From Steromphala cineraria (lineage: Eukaryota; Mollusca; Gastropoda; Trochida; Trochidae), in assembly GCA_916613615.1 (NCBI GenBank), contig OU744720.1, positions 66,065,971 through 66,129,970 on the forward strand: a stretch of DNA of 64,000 nt, written 5' to 3'. Below are positions 33,346-46,350 of the stretch, piece by piece. A model generated the notes under the pieces. The model did not search any database and was not told the DNA's origin. It was given only the letters and a program-made list of their open reading frames with translations. Position numbers and translations under genes: made by a program. How positions within the stretch are numbered: the first letter of the stretch is position 1; each line of letters opens with the position of its first letter.

Positions 33346-33822
33346 AACTTGAGTAAAGAGCAAGTGAACGTGTACATTTTCGGTAAGAGTTTGAGCGTAG
33401 ACTTGTTGTAATGCCAGTCTACAATGTATGTAAAACATCCTTCAAAATCCAGTGGTTTTCTTCAGTAGAGATGGAATCCAGAAATTGAGGTCACATTGGT
33501 AACATTTTGCTACTACATTTTGGCTATGTACTATTTTAGAAGTGACAAATGTTTATGCTTACAATGAACCAAAAGGCATGAATTTAGCGACACGCATTTT
33601 AAAGAGTCAGTTTACGACATGCTGTATAGCAACAACGGCACCTGTTTGCGCTGTAGGTTTAAGATACTGTTTGTTATTCGAGTAACATAAACAGATTGTA
33701 ATTTCACTTTGCTGTTTTAGTTCAGCTGTTGTTGTTAATGTTGTTAATGTTTACAAGATGTACTTGAAATGTTCAAAACTGCCGTGACGATAAGTGTTTA
33801 CGTTTCATTAGTTATTTCAAAT
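33346..33822. other. AT-rich non-coding DNA
   Basis: Nothing recognised beyond a short GTTGTTGTTAATGTTGTTAATG repeat (about 33727). Confidence 0.4.
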
Positions 33823-34178
33823 ATAGCACGTTTTTAGGGGAAATATAAGGCGATGTCAGGAAAACGAAAATTAATGGTTCCAAATTGAAAGACAATGTAT
33901 TTAAACTAAATGGAGCAGTAATAATTCAAATATATGATGTTAAGTTTAGCCATGCGATTTCTTTTTCTTACAAAAAATGAATTAAAGGTGTTCACACAAA
34001 AAGGCCACCAATGGATTTTATGCGAATCTTGATACTTTGTCCTCTGACTTTCGCTGATTGGCTTTTGTAATGAGATTTTTGACACTATCAAAATAATACA
34101 TTTAGCATTAACGTACAATTATTAGTAAAAAATGTAAAATTCAAAATTATCCAAAAAAAAGTGCTACTGCCCCTTTAA
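33823..34178 (+). mobile_element. MITE family A, copy 2
   Basis: It starts within the left repeat (TAGCACGTTTTTAGGGG, its first about 10 bases missing or diverged) and ends GTGCTACTGCCCCTTTAA at 34178. The interior matches copy 1 closely, including GCCATGCGATT and TCCTCTGACT. Confidence 0.85.
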
Positions 34179-34595
34179 GATTTTCAATGGAAACATGTAC
34201 GATATCAAAATTACCAATTGCGGAATACGCCTTTTATTCATCTTGAATTAATATAATGAAAAATGTCATTTACGATCGCTTAAAGCAAAACAATATGAGA
34301 TGTAACGTCTTCAGAAGACGTCAACTATTACTCTATGGGATGCCTCATGATCAACAGATTTTTCAACTGCAGTGTAAAGGAAATTTATCATAATATATCA
34401 AAACAAACATGTTGTTAAAAAAAGTTGTATGATACCTGCAACATGTAAACTTTATAAATATGACGACACAAGGTTTATTTCAGGATACAACAGACGTAGA
34501 ATAAGCATAAATGAAACAAAACATTATATATTTCTAGTATACCATAATTTATCGTTATATCTATTTACATATTTGTTTTGTCTTAAGCTCTTTAA
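34179..34595. other. AT-rich non-coding DNA
   Basis: Contains a GTCTTCAGAAGACGTC palindrome (about 34308). No gene recognised. Confidence 0.4.
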
Positions 34596-34735
34596 TTTAA
34601 CTTTGAGTCTCTCGTAACCTCTTTTGGGTGGCATATGTACTTTGTACTCTTTTAGTATGTAAAACGCTGTATTTTAACATGTTGTACACATGGTGTGACT
34701 TAAATAAATTATATTGTATTGTATTGTATTTTATC
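34596..34735 (+). mobile_element. Probable LINE 3' end with ATTGT tail
   Basis: AAATAAATTATATTGTATTG is followed by further ATTGT units (34706-34731). An AATAAA directly followed by a short tandem tail fits a non-LTR retrotransposon 3' end. No coding part was found upstream. Confidence 0.4.
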
Positions 34736-35604
34736 AAACTACAGTAACTGACGTTAACTAAATACAGGGAGAACCGATTGGGCACCAAATATGAACATAT
34801 CCGATATGGGAAACAAATACTGTTGCTTCCTCATTCGTGCTAATGTTTTGTAAACTAGTGAAGCTTAAGGAATTCTAGTTTGACAGAAACTAAATGAAAA
34901 CTCTTGAGTTGTAATCATACGTGATGTATGCTTTTCAAAAGGAATACAGTACTAATACATATTGACCTTTGTTTAGAACTCCTTTCATCCCTCAACCACT
35001 GTTAATGAATTTATAATTAGCGTAAATAAACATTCAGTGTAACTTCAAACAGATCAGGCAGTTCTGACAGCGAATTGTTTTCCTTTCTCTGCGGGTTCAT
35101 TTAGTTTATGAGAACTGCAGACTTCCATGTCTGTTATAGTGTGATAAATATACATGCTTTAGTTTTGCAAATGTCCAGTTTCTTTCGAAAAGCAACACTG
35201 TGGTGCTTTTGCTAACAAAATGTGAATGCATTAACAGTCGTCATTTTAAACGTTTGAAATGTAGTTATATAATTAAACGTCACTTGGCGAATCGCTTTTC
35301 TTATATTTCTTAAGAATATATTGGAATGACTAAAATGACCAAATAAAACGGAGCATTATAAAACCGGTTAGCAGAAGGGAGCTTAAGAAAGTATGACTTT
35401 AGTTTTGAATTTTGATTACAAATTTTTGGTTATCATATATTCTGCTAAGAGAGTATTTTCGTAATTTCACTTTTATGAAAATAATGCCACAATTGCATCG
35501 TTTCCTTTACGATTTAAATGACATTCACGTTGGTATGATAGAATAATGGTTTTATAGAAATTATAATTTGTCGGCTTCCATTATTGCTAATATTCCAAGA
35601 TATC
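34736..35604. other. AT-rich non-coding DNA
   Basis: No recognisable feature. Confidence 0.4.
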
Positions 35605-35802
35605 TCCCCACAGAGTTAGATCAAGTACCACAATGTCGATTGAGTTACCCTAGCGGGAAAAAATCGCACCGCAATCCATTTTTTTTCAGAACTAAATTTG
35701 ATTGCATCCAATCAGACATAATCCCGTTTTAGGCAACACACGCGGCTCATTAAAACAGAAGTTCTATCAATATTTTATGACTTGATCTGCCTCTGTGGGG
35801 AG
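35605..35802 (+). mobile_element. MITE family B, copy 1
   Basis: A 198-bp element with left end CTCCCCACAGAGTTAGATCA and right end TGATCTGCCTCTGTGGGGAG forms terminal inverted repeats of about 20 bp with two mismatches. The interior block CACAATCCATTT or CGCAATCCATTT and a TGCATCCAATCAGACATAATC block are shared with the copy at 59758-60028. Confidence 0.8.
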
Positions 35803-35982
35803 GGAATGAATATTCTAATTCTAAGACTAAATTGTTAGAAAACAGTACCAAATGTTTATTTAATTGACTGCTCGTTACCAACTGTAGCAAAGGCGAATCT
35901 TTGAATTAATTTACTGCGCGGAAAACATGTATATTTGGGAACAAAAAGAAACTTGAACTTCATATTCAACATCAACACGATA

Positions 35983-36328
35983 ACGGGGAAGTAGCACATT
36001 TTAGGGGGTATATAAGGTGATGTCGGGAAGTTGAAAACTAATGGTTCCAATTGAAAGACAATGTATTTAAACTAAATGGATCAGTAATAACTCAAAAATA
36101 TAACGTAAAGTTTAGCCATGCAATTGCTTTTTCATACACAAAATGATTTAAAATGGCTGCCAATGGATTTTAAGTGAATCTTCATACTTTGTCCTCTGAC
36201 TATGAATGATTGGCTTGTTTAATGAGATTTTTGAAACTGTCAAAATAATACATTTAGCATTATCTTACAATTATCAATGAACAATTTAAGATATAAAGTT
36301 ATCAAAAAACGTGCTACTGCCCCTTTAA
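35983..36328 (+). mobile_element. MITE family A, copy 3
   Basis: Left end ACGGGGAAGTAGCACATTTTA and right end CGTGCTACTGCCCCTTTAA. The interior matches copy 1 with small gaps (the GTGTTCACA block is missing). Confidence 0.85.
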
Positions 36329-36645
36329 ACTTGTATTTCTGTTCAATAAGTGATATTGTTTTGGGTGCTCGGAAGACGTGTCGGTGAAAATCTCTATTAT
36401 ATAAATTTATTTGCCATGCATTGTAACTTTAGACCCTATAACCATTTTAAGAATCATTAACTTATATAACGTTTATAAGTTTGTTGGTTATATTTTTCTG
36501 GTTTGACTTGGAACACTTTCTCATACTAAATTCATTACTAACACTGAATATAGGTTTTGTTATCATTACCATCATAGGTAAATTGGACTCGAAATGAGTA
36601 TTTTAGATCATACATGTATGTCTATATGCATATACACACAATGTA
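36329..36645. other. AT-rich non-coding DNA
   Basis: No recognisable feature. Confidence 0.4.
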
Positions 36646-37145
36646 GTCGGATTGTAAACACTTTGATCTTGTATTCCTGTACATTGTTTGATGGAAAGAC
36701 ACATAGGCTACTGCTGTGAACTCATTTGCGAAACAAAGTCGATGAACATGATTTGCATTTCGAATAGAGTTCTGTTCGTTTGAAGTTGCTGGTCTTGAAT
36801 GAAACTGACCAAGTGTGATTGAATTGCCAATTAGTCGTACGTCCATGTAATATCCTCCGTGCTTTATAACAGCTTATACTTCAAAGGTATTGTCACTCAA
36901 GCAAGAATATGCATGTCTAAAAATTGTGACAAAAGAAGCGAGTCAAATTACTAAAAAGTTCATATAACCTTTGCTTATTGATCTGACAAAAATAGAAAAC
37001 AACAAAGAATTTCTTCATATGCCAACAAAGAAGTTGATTTTTGTAATTTCAATATTTGGATGTCACATGACACCGTATATTTCACCGTCATTCACTTTGA
37101 GAGACTTTATAAAAGATGTGAAGAGGTTCTGATGACATTTTCTAG
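36646..37145 (+). repeat. Dispersed repeat R1, copy 1
   Basis: About 500 bp aligns with 45880-46350 in the same orientation. The best conserved core, GTGTGATTGAATTGCCAATT through TCCTCCGTGCTTTATAACAG, is almost identical. On the minus strand both copies read TATAAAGCACGGAGGATAT about 20 bp before an ATG, and both following frames begin MDVRLIGNSITL. Nucleotide identity is high enough to explain that without coding constraint. Confidence 0.75.
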
Positions 37146-39563
37146 AGTTAAAGGTCCATGGAAAATATCTTGAATTAAGGGGTGAATGAGTTAACGCCGC
37201 CTTGGTAATATTTCAGCCATTCGTAGTGGTTGAATTAAAGAGCCGATCCGTGAGTTGTTCGGGGTCACATATGTCAAACTCTATATATGATGTAATTTGA
37301 TTGAGAAATATCGACTGTTGAGAGAAAATAGCAAGGTTTGAAGTCGTGATGATGATCGTAGACCAGACATTGACGCGCGTCAATCAGTCAAACGTATTGT
37401 TTGAAACTTTTATTCAGAATGGCAGTTGATCATGTTTGATAGGTCCTATGACTTCTATTTATGTAAATTGTACGTACGAATTTGTCTTCTATGAACATAT
37501 TTGGCTGTTATAAGTAATCGGCATAGTGTCATAATACGTAATTGATTGGCGAACAACTGTATTTGGAAAGTTTCAAATAAGCAAATGATACATTTATGGC
37601 AAGAATATAAAACGCTAAAAATTCTGAATGGCGGAATCTTTGTCTAATTTTCTGAAACTGTTGGGTGAATGAATTGAAAATGGCGTATTGTCTGTTAAAA
37701 TCAATTAACATTAATGAAATGTTATATTTATTTTCACTTCATTTCGGCTTGGTTTATTGGTGAGTCATGTGTTTCCAATCATCTTTAATGTTAATTAAAC
37801 CATCTAGCTTCAAACCAAGACCTAATTGTTCATTCTGACATCAGACATGTAACTAGTGTGAGTGTTTCAATGTGCAGAATATTCATCAGTATCACATGTG
37901 AATTGCATCCAATATTGATAATTTTTCAGCTATAAAAGTTGATTGAAACTGGTAGCAGATATTTTTTATGGATAAGCAATGAACCGTGTTTGAAATATAA
38001 ATAGGAAGTATTTTCTGGTTTCAAAATCCAATGTTTGTAGCATAATCGTTAAGGAAACGCACTGGTGATTTATTTAAATTAATACCTGTCAAAACAAAAG
38101 CATAGTTTGGGTTTTCACGCATTCATATCTGACAAATTGACGAGCATCATTGTAAGCTTTGGAGGATGAAAGATTCTTTAATCTTTATCATGTCTCTGTA
38201 CTGAAATAATATACATTAAAGCACTATCGTCATAGTTACTTGCAGGATATCAGTAATGCAGGCAGGCTGCCTGGCTGGTCTAGCGAACTATCCATGTGCT
38301 GTGTTACGAACGTGTTTTTCTCTGGATAGGAGCACATTTGAAGCACAGGATTTCTTTTTTTCGCCATCATTCAAAAACAAAATATTCCCTTCTAATAACG
38401 CGCCATGGTCTGTAGTATTTCCCTTTATTTAGAAAAAACCCCCAATATGTATTTTGTTATTCAGTTCTTGCTAAATTGCAATATTTATTTTAGATACCCA
38501 ATATTTTAAATAACCATATGACATTAAACTTTATCATGTTATCATTCTAAAGTCTGAAAAGGACACTGAGAAGAAAATAACAATACAAAACAACTTTATG
38601 GACAAATATTTTTAGTTTATATGTTTAAATTGACAGGCCATAGACAGTGAATATAGAGCAAAGTAGAATGATTTTCATTGGGGACATTGTAAAGCAAATA
38701 ATCACAGAAGAGAACCTTGGGGGAGTATTTTCCGCTACATTATGGTGTACCTGGGGATATCAGTAGAGAAGGCAGAATGGCCAAGGGAAATATTAATGTG
38801 CTTTAATAAATTCACCAAATTGGTTTTTATTAGACATGGGTACATCTGAAGCAGATGATTTCATTTATTTTACTATGTCCAAGTGTATAATGTTATATGA
38901 TAATCCACGATGGTTCATGGTTATTATCCCATATTCAGAAGACGAAGCAGAGATCGTTTCTAGTCATTTATCTAGGTTAACCAATTCTGGACTAAAATAC
39001 CGTCATTTAAGATCTCTGAATTAAGAGCTATATATTCATTGAATGCCTAGAAGAAGATATTTCATCATTGTTTCAGGCCTTGGGTCACTTGTTGCATCTA
39101 TGAACAGACGTACCTATGTAAAGTCTTTAGAAATTTCAACGGAAAACATTCCCATAACTGTATCTGGTAATATTTACAACATTCCAATACAATTATACAA
39201 TTCGAATAGCATATTTGAATAACGCAAAACATAAATATAGAAGATTGAAGAATTATGATTATATTATGTCTCATTTTAAGGCAGTATCTTCGACATTGGT
39301 TTCTTGTAGCGTCCTTTGAATCGATAATTGCTTTCCGATTTCGGTGAAGATGCATACTGTGGAGCTCTTCAAAATCTTCCATTTCCGTAACAAGATATAT
39401 ATTAGAATTAGCTTGAATACATTTATATTCAAGCATCAACATTCTGATAGATAATCAATTGAATTGCCAAATCGATAGTAATTGATAGTATTGTTCACAC
39501 ATGTATCACTTACGATGGCAGTTGGGCTGTATGCTGGCATTACGGCCCGATTTAATTTTACAG
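37146..39563. other. AT-rich DNA holding repeat R4 copy 2
   Basis: About 37290-37440 matches 12510-12720. The rest shows no gene. Isolated frames such as 38836-39024 and 39098-39442 have no recognisable domain. Confidence 0.45.
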
Positions 39564-40660
39564 GATGATGGAAAATGGCATAAACATATTGACTATATAC
39601 TACGGAAAGCAAGCAAGTTTGAAATATAGGTTGAATGGAATATCACTTGAAACTATGTACAGATCTTTTATAATGCCAATCATTGATTACTGTGACACGA
39701 ATAATGTTAGAGAAATTACACTTAGATGCTCTAAGGACTAAATCGGGTGCGGTAAGAGGTACCAGTCATGAAATGCTTTACTCGGAATCCGGATATAGCC
39801 CCCTGCTTGAAAGGCGACAGCACCACAAACTTTGCATGTTTTATAAAATGATTAATGGGTTAACCCCACAATATCTTTCGATATGGGTAGCCCCAAACGT
39901 TTCTAATTTGAGTAGATACAACTTGAGAAATTAAAATGATCTCCAAAATAATACAGGCCGCACATCTCTCTTTAATAACTCTTTTCTTCCCTCTACCGTG
40001 ATGAGAGCATGGAACTTGTTAGATTTAGACATAAAAAATGCCGAATCGCTATCTAAATTTAAGAAGCTCACTTCCTGTGACAGGATGTTGTCTCTAAAAT
40101 TCAAAACGTATGTATCATTTGGTCTTAGGCGCTGCCAAATTCTTCTCTGCCGCCTGTGCATTGGCTGCAGTGACTTAAACTCTCATTTATTTGATAGATG
40201 TTTATCTGACAACCGTGCCTGTTCCTGTGGCAATATTCGAGAGGATCCATTCCATTATTTTCTTCAATGTCCTCTATATGATAGATTTAGAATGACCAAG
40301 TTCTTCTTCCAAAACAATGTCACTTTAAATGTTATCTTAAACGGCGACGAATCATTGTCCTGGCCAGATAATGAACTGTTGGTAAAATCTGTTCACATGT
40401 TTATAACTGAATCTCACCGCTTGTCTTAAACGACCGATACCATAGTTCTAATGTTGACTCACTGTACCATTTGTAGGCGTGAAACGCATTATATTTCCAT
40501 GTATGACATCAACAATATATGTAACAATTTTGTTTTAAGGAGAAGCATTTATATAGGCTTTATTAGCCTGTTTGTTAATCCTTTTTCCATATATATTATA
40601 CTTTTTGTTTTGTATCACATTAACATGTCTTATGGAAATAAAATATTGTTTAAAAATTAC
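39564..40660 (+). pseudogene. LINE reverse transcriptase C-terminal fragment (CSDLN family)
   Basis: LINE RT-distal blocks appear in order: KWHKHIDYILRKASK (39570-39620), MYRSFIMPIIDYCD (about 39655-39695), then in one frame from 39683 LEKLHLDALRTKSGAVRGTSHE, HKLCMFYKMINGLTPQYLS and RYNLRN. A single in-frame TAA (39932-39934) follows, then STVMRAWNLLDLD, CSDLN and the zinc pattern CSCGNIREDPFHYFLQC to the stop at 40429. The RT catalytic core is absent and there is a frameshift near 39690. AATAAA at about 40635 may mark the 3' end. Same family as 21137-21535. Confidence 0.85.
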
Positions 40661-42724
40661 TTAAGATATACATGTAGGACGATTTGGCTATTCTTCTTTT
40701 AGATAAGTTTAAAGAACCATTCAATACAAAACAATTTCAACAAATTTGCTTAGACATGCTTAGACTACACTATATATTTTACATTTGATATTTTTTTAAT
40801 TTGGAATTAGAATAATCAATTATGATTAGAATGATTTTCGAGTGAAATGTTCTATACTAGCTGTTTTAATGTGATCAAATCGCTTTGTCAATATTAGATT
40901 AGGAAATGAACCAATTTATTTTCTATGAGTGTGTTCATGTTGACTCTGTCTCCTCGAATACTTATTTATGATCACAATGTGAACTATCAACTTTTCTAAC
41001 TCATAAATGGGAATTGGTGGTGTCAAATAGTTGCCATCTTTCTTTCACAGCAATGATTTGTGTATTTAATCAAGATTTCTGACAATGATTACCTCACCCA
41101 ATGGAGTCAATTGCTTTATCGGAAGCTGCTGCATCGTAAGTTTTGTTTGTACTAGAAAATGATTAACAATATAGAATGATAAATTTTCGATATTGAATAT
41201 GTCAGTGTCATATGGTCTCCATATTTCTTGGAATGTTCAATCCATCGGTATATGTTTCGAAGTCAAATATATCAACTACACTGAACCATTATGAAATAAA
41301 AAAATATGATATATAAATATAATCCAAGAAATCTGATTATTCATCGGAATGGTCAATCAGTGTTTTCAGAATTATTTGAAATCCAAACAGCTTCCAAAAA
41401 GAGTATTGTTGGTTTGTTTAGCATCCAGCGAGATAGGCTTCTTTTCTGGTTTACAGAGCGATTGATCTTAGGGAGACGTCCCGCCTTATTGGCAAACAAT
41501 GTGACATAATATAAAACCTGTTGATTTATTCAGATTGGATTTAAAATGCCGGCTTTAGTCAAAAAGAGCACAACGGATACTTCACCATCACCAGGTGGAT
41601 TGAACACCGTTTCTTGGCCTGTACAATTCAAATCGTGTTAATATATGAACAAAAGGTATCAAATATTCAGTATATATTATCTTTGTTTCATGTTTGCCTT
41701 GTTGGCTTGATCATAATCGATGTCATGTCTTAAGGTATCAACAATGGTACTATCCTTTTCTGATTTTGGATTAATAACCTCGCCATAGGATGATGACAAC
41801 AACTTTGAATTAGGCTGTCCCTTCATGAAGCTTTGCTTCATTTTTGTATCTAAATATGAGTTGTCCAAAATTACCTATGCTGATGTCATTTTGTTGTGGT
41901 TTCAAAATAGTTATTTTTCCATGTTAATGTGATGTTGCCTCTTTTTCTCGTTTCAATTAATCAGAAAACAGTTTTGAATATTTTAGTCCCTCTTGGTTTG
42001 ATATTTCCTGGCATAGATTATGATGGATATAATTTTCTCTTTGAAATGTTATAACGAAGGTCACGAGGAAATGATTTGATTGGCTTTATCCAAAGTCTGG
42101 CCGCGCGAGCGAATTTAGCTTCTGAGGCCAGGGTACAGATTAGTGGAGTTAGGGTAACGTTCGTACCCCGAAACAGGATGGCTGCTGTGAGAAATGTAAG
42201 AACATTTGCTGGCATTTACCATCTGCAGCCATGAAGCGTCTAGACTGACTACAGATAGTGAGCTTACGTTTTACCTTAAGAAGAATCTTCTCATATTGCA
42301 GACATATCATAAGTAACCACGTGCAATTATTTGTTCTGTATATCCTAGTGCAATTATCATCAATTTGGATGTATTTAAAATAGCACGGTATTGCTAAACC
42401 GAATCTGATAGTGTTCATATTTCTATTTTCATGAAGTTTATGGTTCATTCATTCGTTACCATGATAGTATGCCATGTACAGAACAGTATTGAGACGTCAA
42501 AATAGTGACCATATGTTAAAAGATTTAAACAAATAGTTTCTTTCTGTTTTTCTCTACCACATCATTCATAAGGTTTGACAGCTTTAAATAAGTCACATTT
42601 CTTTGGATTTAGTCAATTTGTTGATTTTTTTCAGTTTGCTTTAGGTTTCACGACATCCATGCTAAACCCATTGACATGATACTTGCAGAGACATACACAA
42701 GCAAGTGCCAACTGTCAACAATTT
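40661..42724. other. AT-rich non-coding DNA
   Basis: No gene or repeat recognised; several short frames lack known domains. Confidence 0.4.
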
Positions 42725-42776
42725 CCTGCAGGCTTATCGGTCGGTCTCAGCCTGCAGGCTTATCGGTCGGTCTCAG
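42725..42776 (+). repeat. Perfect 26-bp tandem duplication
   Basis: The 26-bp unit starting CCTGCAGGCTTATCGGTCGG occurs twice, identical and back to back. Confidence 0.95.
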
Positions 42777-44415
42777 GCTATGATGTTACCACTTAATTGC
42801 ATTTAAAAAAGTTCATATGCACCTATAAGCATGAAACACTATTTTAAAGTAGGAAATGAAATAATTGGATCCTTGTTTTCTACGCGCTAATCAATATCAT
42901 TATGTCAAGCGTTGATGACATATGAAAACCAGGATATATCTCAATAAAATTATTGATAGATGAAAGGATTTTGAATTGTATAAGACGATTTGAACATGGC
43001 AGTTCCAAGGTCAGGTTAATGTACGCAAGGTCATCTAGAATGTACATGTACCTGAAATCCGTTTATCCTGTTAGTTGCAAAACAGCTGATGTTGATTGGA
43101 GTTGTTCCGTGTTTAGCGAGATTTATTGCTACTTTAGTTGCTACAGATATCCAATTAGGATAAATTTAAGAGTTCACATTCTATTTTTAAGAACATTTGC
43201 CTTGTACAACATCTTGGTATTTTCAATCAATAACTGTTACATGTTTTTCTATTAGGAAGTTAGTAAATATAAACGTAAAATGTGTATAAAAGTATTTTTT
43301 TATAATTAAATATTGCTTGTCACTGGTTATTTTTTTGCAGACATTATATACATACATTCAAAGTTAAGTTTATTTCAAATATATATCAAGAAACAACATC
43401 ATCTTTATGATCCTTAATTTTAGGAGTTGAGATCCATACTAAAATTACGTTTAATGTTCCACACGATTAACATGATTAATATCCAATGAATGAATGTATA
43501 AGTCAATAAAACCATTAAACTCTTTATGTGTGTATATATAATATATCGGAGAGAACAGTATTGTGAACGACTGAGATTGTTTACAAAGAAATATGCAAAA
43601 CCCTACTTAATTTCTTCTCTGATACGGACGTTGGCCTCAACTTAAGCAGAAATACCACCGAAATATGCATAATATTATCAAGTGTGTACATTTAACAGCG
43701 TCCAATGATGTCACTTATTACACCGATAGTCGTTGGTAAATGGTTAAGAAATCCACACACAACTGTCAGAACCACTTTCGGCGTTTCATCCACATTGATG
43801 GGCATCAGACATAGCACCATAGCTTCTAGAGGAACACAGAGATAACTCACGTTTTATCTTAAGTGTTACCCTGAAAAGAAACATTCCGTCCATTCATCAT
43901 AAATATAGAGCAGAAAGATTCTCCCCAACAATCGAAATTAGGTTGCACCTGGTGGTATGTTCCAATCACGTTTAATGATAGTAAAATACAGATATAGCTT
44001 CGGGCAATCTGTAAATTATTGTTTTGATATGATGGAGGTTAGACAAGTAGTGTGCAATTCAGTCCTACACATTATTTAACTTAGTCTTTAATTAGACAAT
44101 AAGTGAAATGAAATACCTCACAAATATGAAAACCAACATGCTCCCTTGGTGATGAACAATTTCTTAAATGTTTGTTTAGACAATGGATCGTCACAAGTTG
44201 ACTGTGCTTTGGGAAAATTATTTGATATTTGATTCCTTTTGCCCAATGACTACCTTGTCAACACTAAGGCCATTTTGGCTGGCAAACTATTACCAAGTGG
44301 GGTGAAATAATGGATTGGGTAAACCTGATGTTATGTTTGGTCGAGTTTGGAAGCTATTTCAATATATTATTTTTGAGTTATGACCCGTGATTCTACCTTT
44401 GGACATTAACGGAAT
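42777..44415. other. AT-rich non-coding DNA
   Basis: No recognisable feature. The frame at 42953-43255 has no known domain. Confidence 0.4.
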
Positions 44416-44612
44416 TAACATGTCTGATCCTTCAAGTGGGACAAGTATCCTCAGACACTATTACACGAGGTCCGAAGTTCGAATCCCACCAGGGGATCGA
44501 CAACTTTGTCTGCAGTAGAGAACTGTTCTACATGCAGTTTTGATGCAACGCTTTAATATTCTTGAGGCGGCGTTAAACCCAAATTAACCTAATCTCAAAT
44601 CACATCAATTGT
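44416..44612 (+). mobile_element. tRNA-derived SINE
   Basis: AAGTTCGAATCCCACC (about 44473) fits the pol III B box GGTTCGANTCC. A weak A-box-like AAGTGGGACAA lies about 40 bp upstream (44435). A body and a 3' part, GAGGCGGCGTTAAACCC, follow, then AAATCACATC. Mollusc SINEs share a GCGGCGTAAAAC-type tail. The head is diverged, so the copy is old. Confidence 0.65.
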
Positions 44613-45879
44613 AAAATCATTTGCAACACTTGAGATAGTCCAAACATACTTTCATCGGTATTTGCACATTTCGTCTTCGATTTTTATGGGTTATTTTCGA
44701 ATAACATGCTTTTACAGGATTGTATTTAGTAAAGTATACAGAAAAGAACGTCATTGAATAAATGTTGTATATACTCTACAACACGGCAACCATATGAATG
44801 TTTGTATATCGTCACTTGAACTTTGGCAAAAGTTTCAGTTCAGGATAGTTGACCTTGAAAGTGAACATGTCAAAAAAAATCCCCGAGGTATAAGCAGTAA
44901 GTTATGAATAAGAGTTCTGGAAGGCTGGGTGGAAACAAATATACACAGATTTGGTGAACATTGCAATAACTCATATCTCGTGGCCTTGATCTTTGACATT
45001 CAAGGGCACACAATCAATGCTCACTTTTTATTGAGCATAGCAATCCTCTAATGATTAAACGTGGTAATAGTTAAAAATAAGGCATTTTCGCTAAACAAAG
45101 CTTAAGTTGCGACCTTAATTGCTGTGACCTTGACGTTTGATATGGATTATAGCAGAAACCTTTTAAAACATTAACTTTACCAAAAGTGATATATACCAAC
45201 TTACAGCTTCATAGCACAAATACACTTTTCAAGTTGTCGTGTTTACAAGTAATTTTGTAGAGTTTCCATACCTCATTACCTTGACTTTTGAGATTGAAAG
45301 TGAACATGTAAAAATAGTTAATCCAAGGTATAAGCAGTATGTCATTAATAAGAGTTTTGGAAAGCCTAGTGGAAAATAGTTATAGCCAGTAATACGAGTG
45401 CGGCGGCGGCGGTGGAAACTGCACAAAAGCTAATCACAACCCTGACCTTGGCTGTTAAATGTTAGACAGCATCACACTTGTTGTGCTTAGAAAACTTTAA
45501 GCAATTGTACAACAATAAGTTGTATTAATAAATGAGAATTACCTTGGGGTAAAAGTGCTTCAATTGATATACATAAACGTTTGAGAACAAAGACATTCTA
45601 ATATAATCAAGGTAACAGCAAGATGAATCATTTATGATTTCTAATACCAATTTAGTTAACCAACGGATACTGTAATATTAACATAAAGTAAAGTAATCAA
45701 TATTTTGACATACAGATTGATGTAAAAGTTTCAGCCAACACCTTTTTTTCTGAAAACCTGGTTGGTTGAATATATGGATGGGGTTAATTGTGACGCATTT
45801 CTTGTTTCTGAGTTGACCCCTAAATAATAAGATATATATATATCAGCTTTTGCGCACATTGATAACAGCAGATTGTAGA
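44613..45879. other. AT-rich DNA with a repeated 87-bp block
   Basis: 44855-44940 and 45292-45380 share GAAAGTGAACATGT, AGGTATAAGCAGTA and AATAAGAGTTYTGGAA in order. A short GCGGCGGCGGCGG tract lies at 45401. TGACCTTGA-type motifs nearby resemble the array at 1410. Confidence 0.55.
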
Positions 45880-46350
45880 CCCTTCGATCCTGTTTCAAGG
45901 ATTGATACTGTACTTCGTTTTGGAAAGACTCATATGTCCCTGCTGTGGAGAAGATTGGGAACATCTTTTGCATTTGGAATTGGCTCGGTCCGTTTGAAGT
46001 TGAATTTGTTGAATGGAACTGATCAAGTGTGATTGAATTGCCAATTAGTCGTACGTCCATGCAATATCCTCCGTGCTTTATAACAGCTTAAACTTCAAAA
46101 GTATTGTCACTCAAGCATGAATATGCATGATAAATAATTTTGACAATAGAAGCGAGTCAAATGGCGAGGAAGTTCATAGGCATGTCTTTAGTAATATACC
46201 AAAAATTAAAACAACTAAGAAAAGGTTGACATGCAGACTTAGCAAAAGATTTTACTATTTGCAATGTTTATTTCCCGCGTTTCTAACCACCGTTCACTAA
46301 GAGAAGTTTTATAGAAGATTCAGATAGGTACAGGTGGCATTTTCTTGAAA
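45880..46350 (+). repeat. Dispersed repeat R1, copy 2
   Basis: Counterpart of 36646-37145. The core with GTCGTACGTCCATG and CCTCCGTGCTTTATAACAGC is nearly identical, and similarity fades toward TTATAGAAGATTCAG (about 46310). Confidence 0.75.

Noticed and set aside
36622..36846. A conserved small protein starting MDVRLIGNSITL (with 45731-46060)
   Set aside because: Nucleotide identity between the copies is so high that the shared residues need no protein-level selection, and the frames diverge and end differently downstream.
44473..44490. Functional tRNA gene
   Set aside because: Only the B box is convincing; no cloverleaf with acceptor and anticodon stems can be formed, and the downstream tail is that of a SINE.
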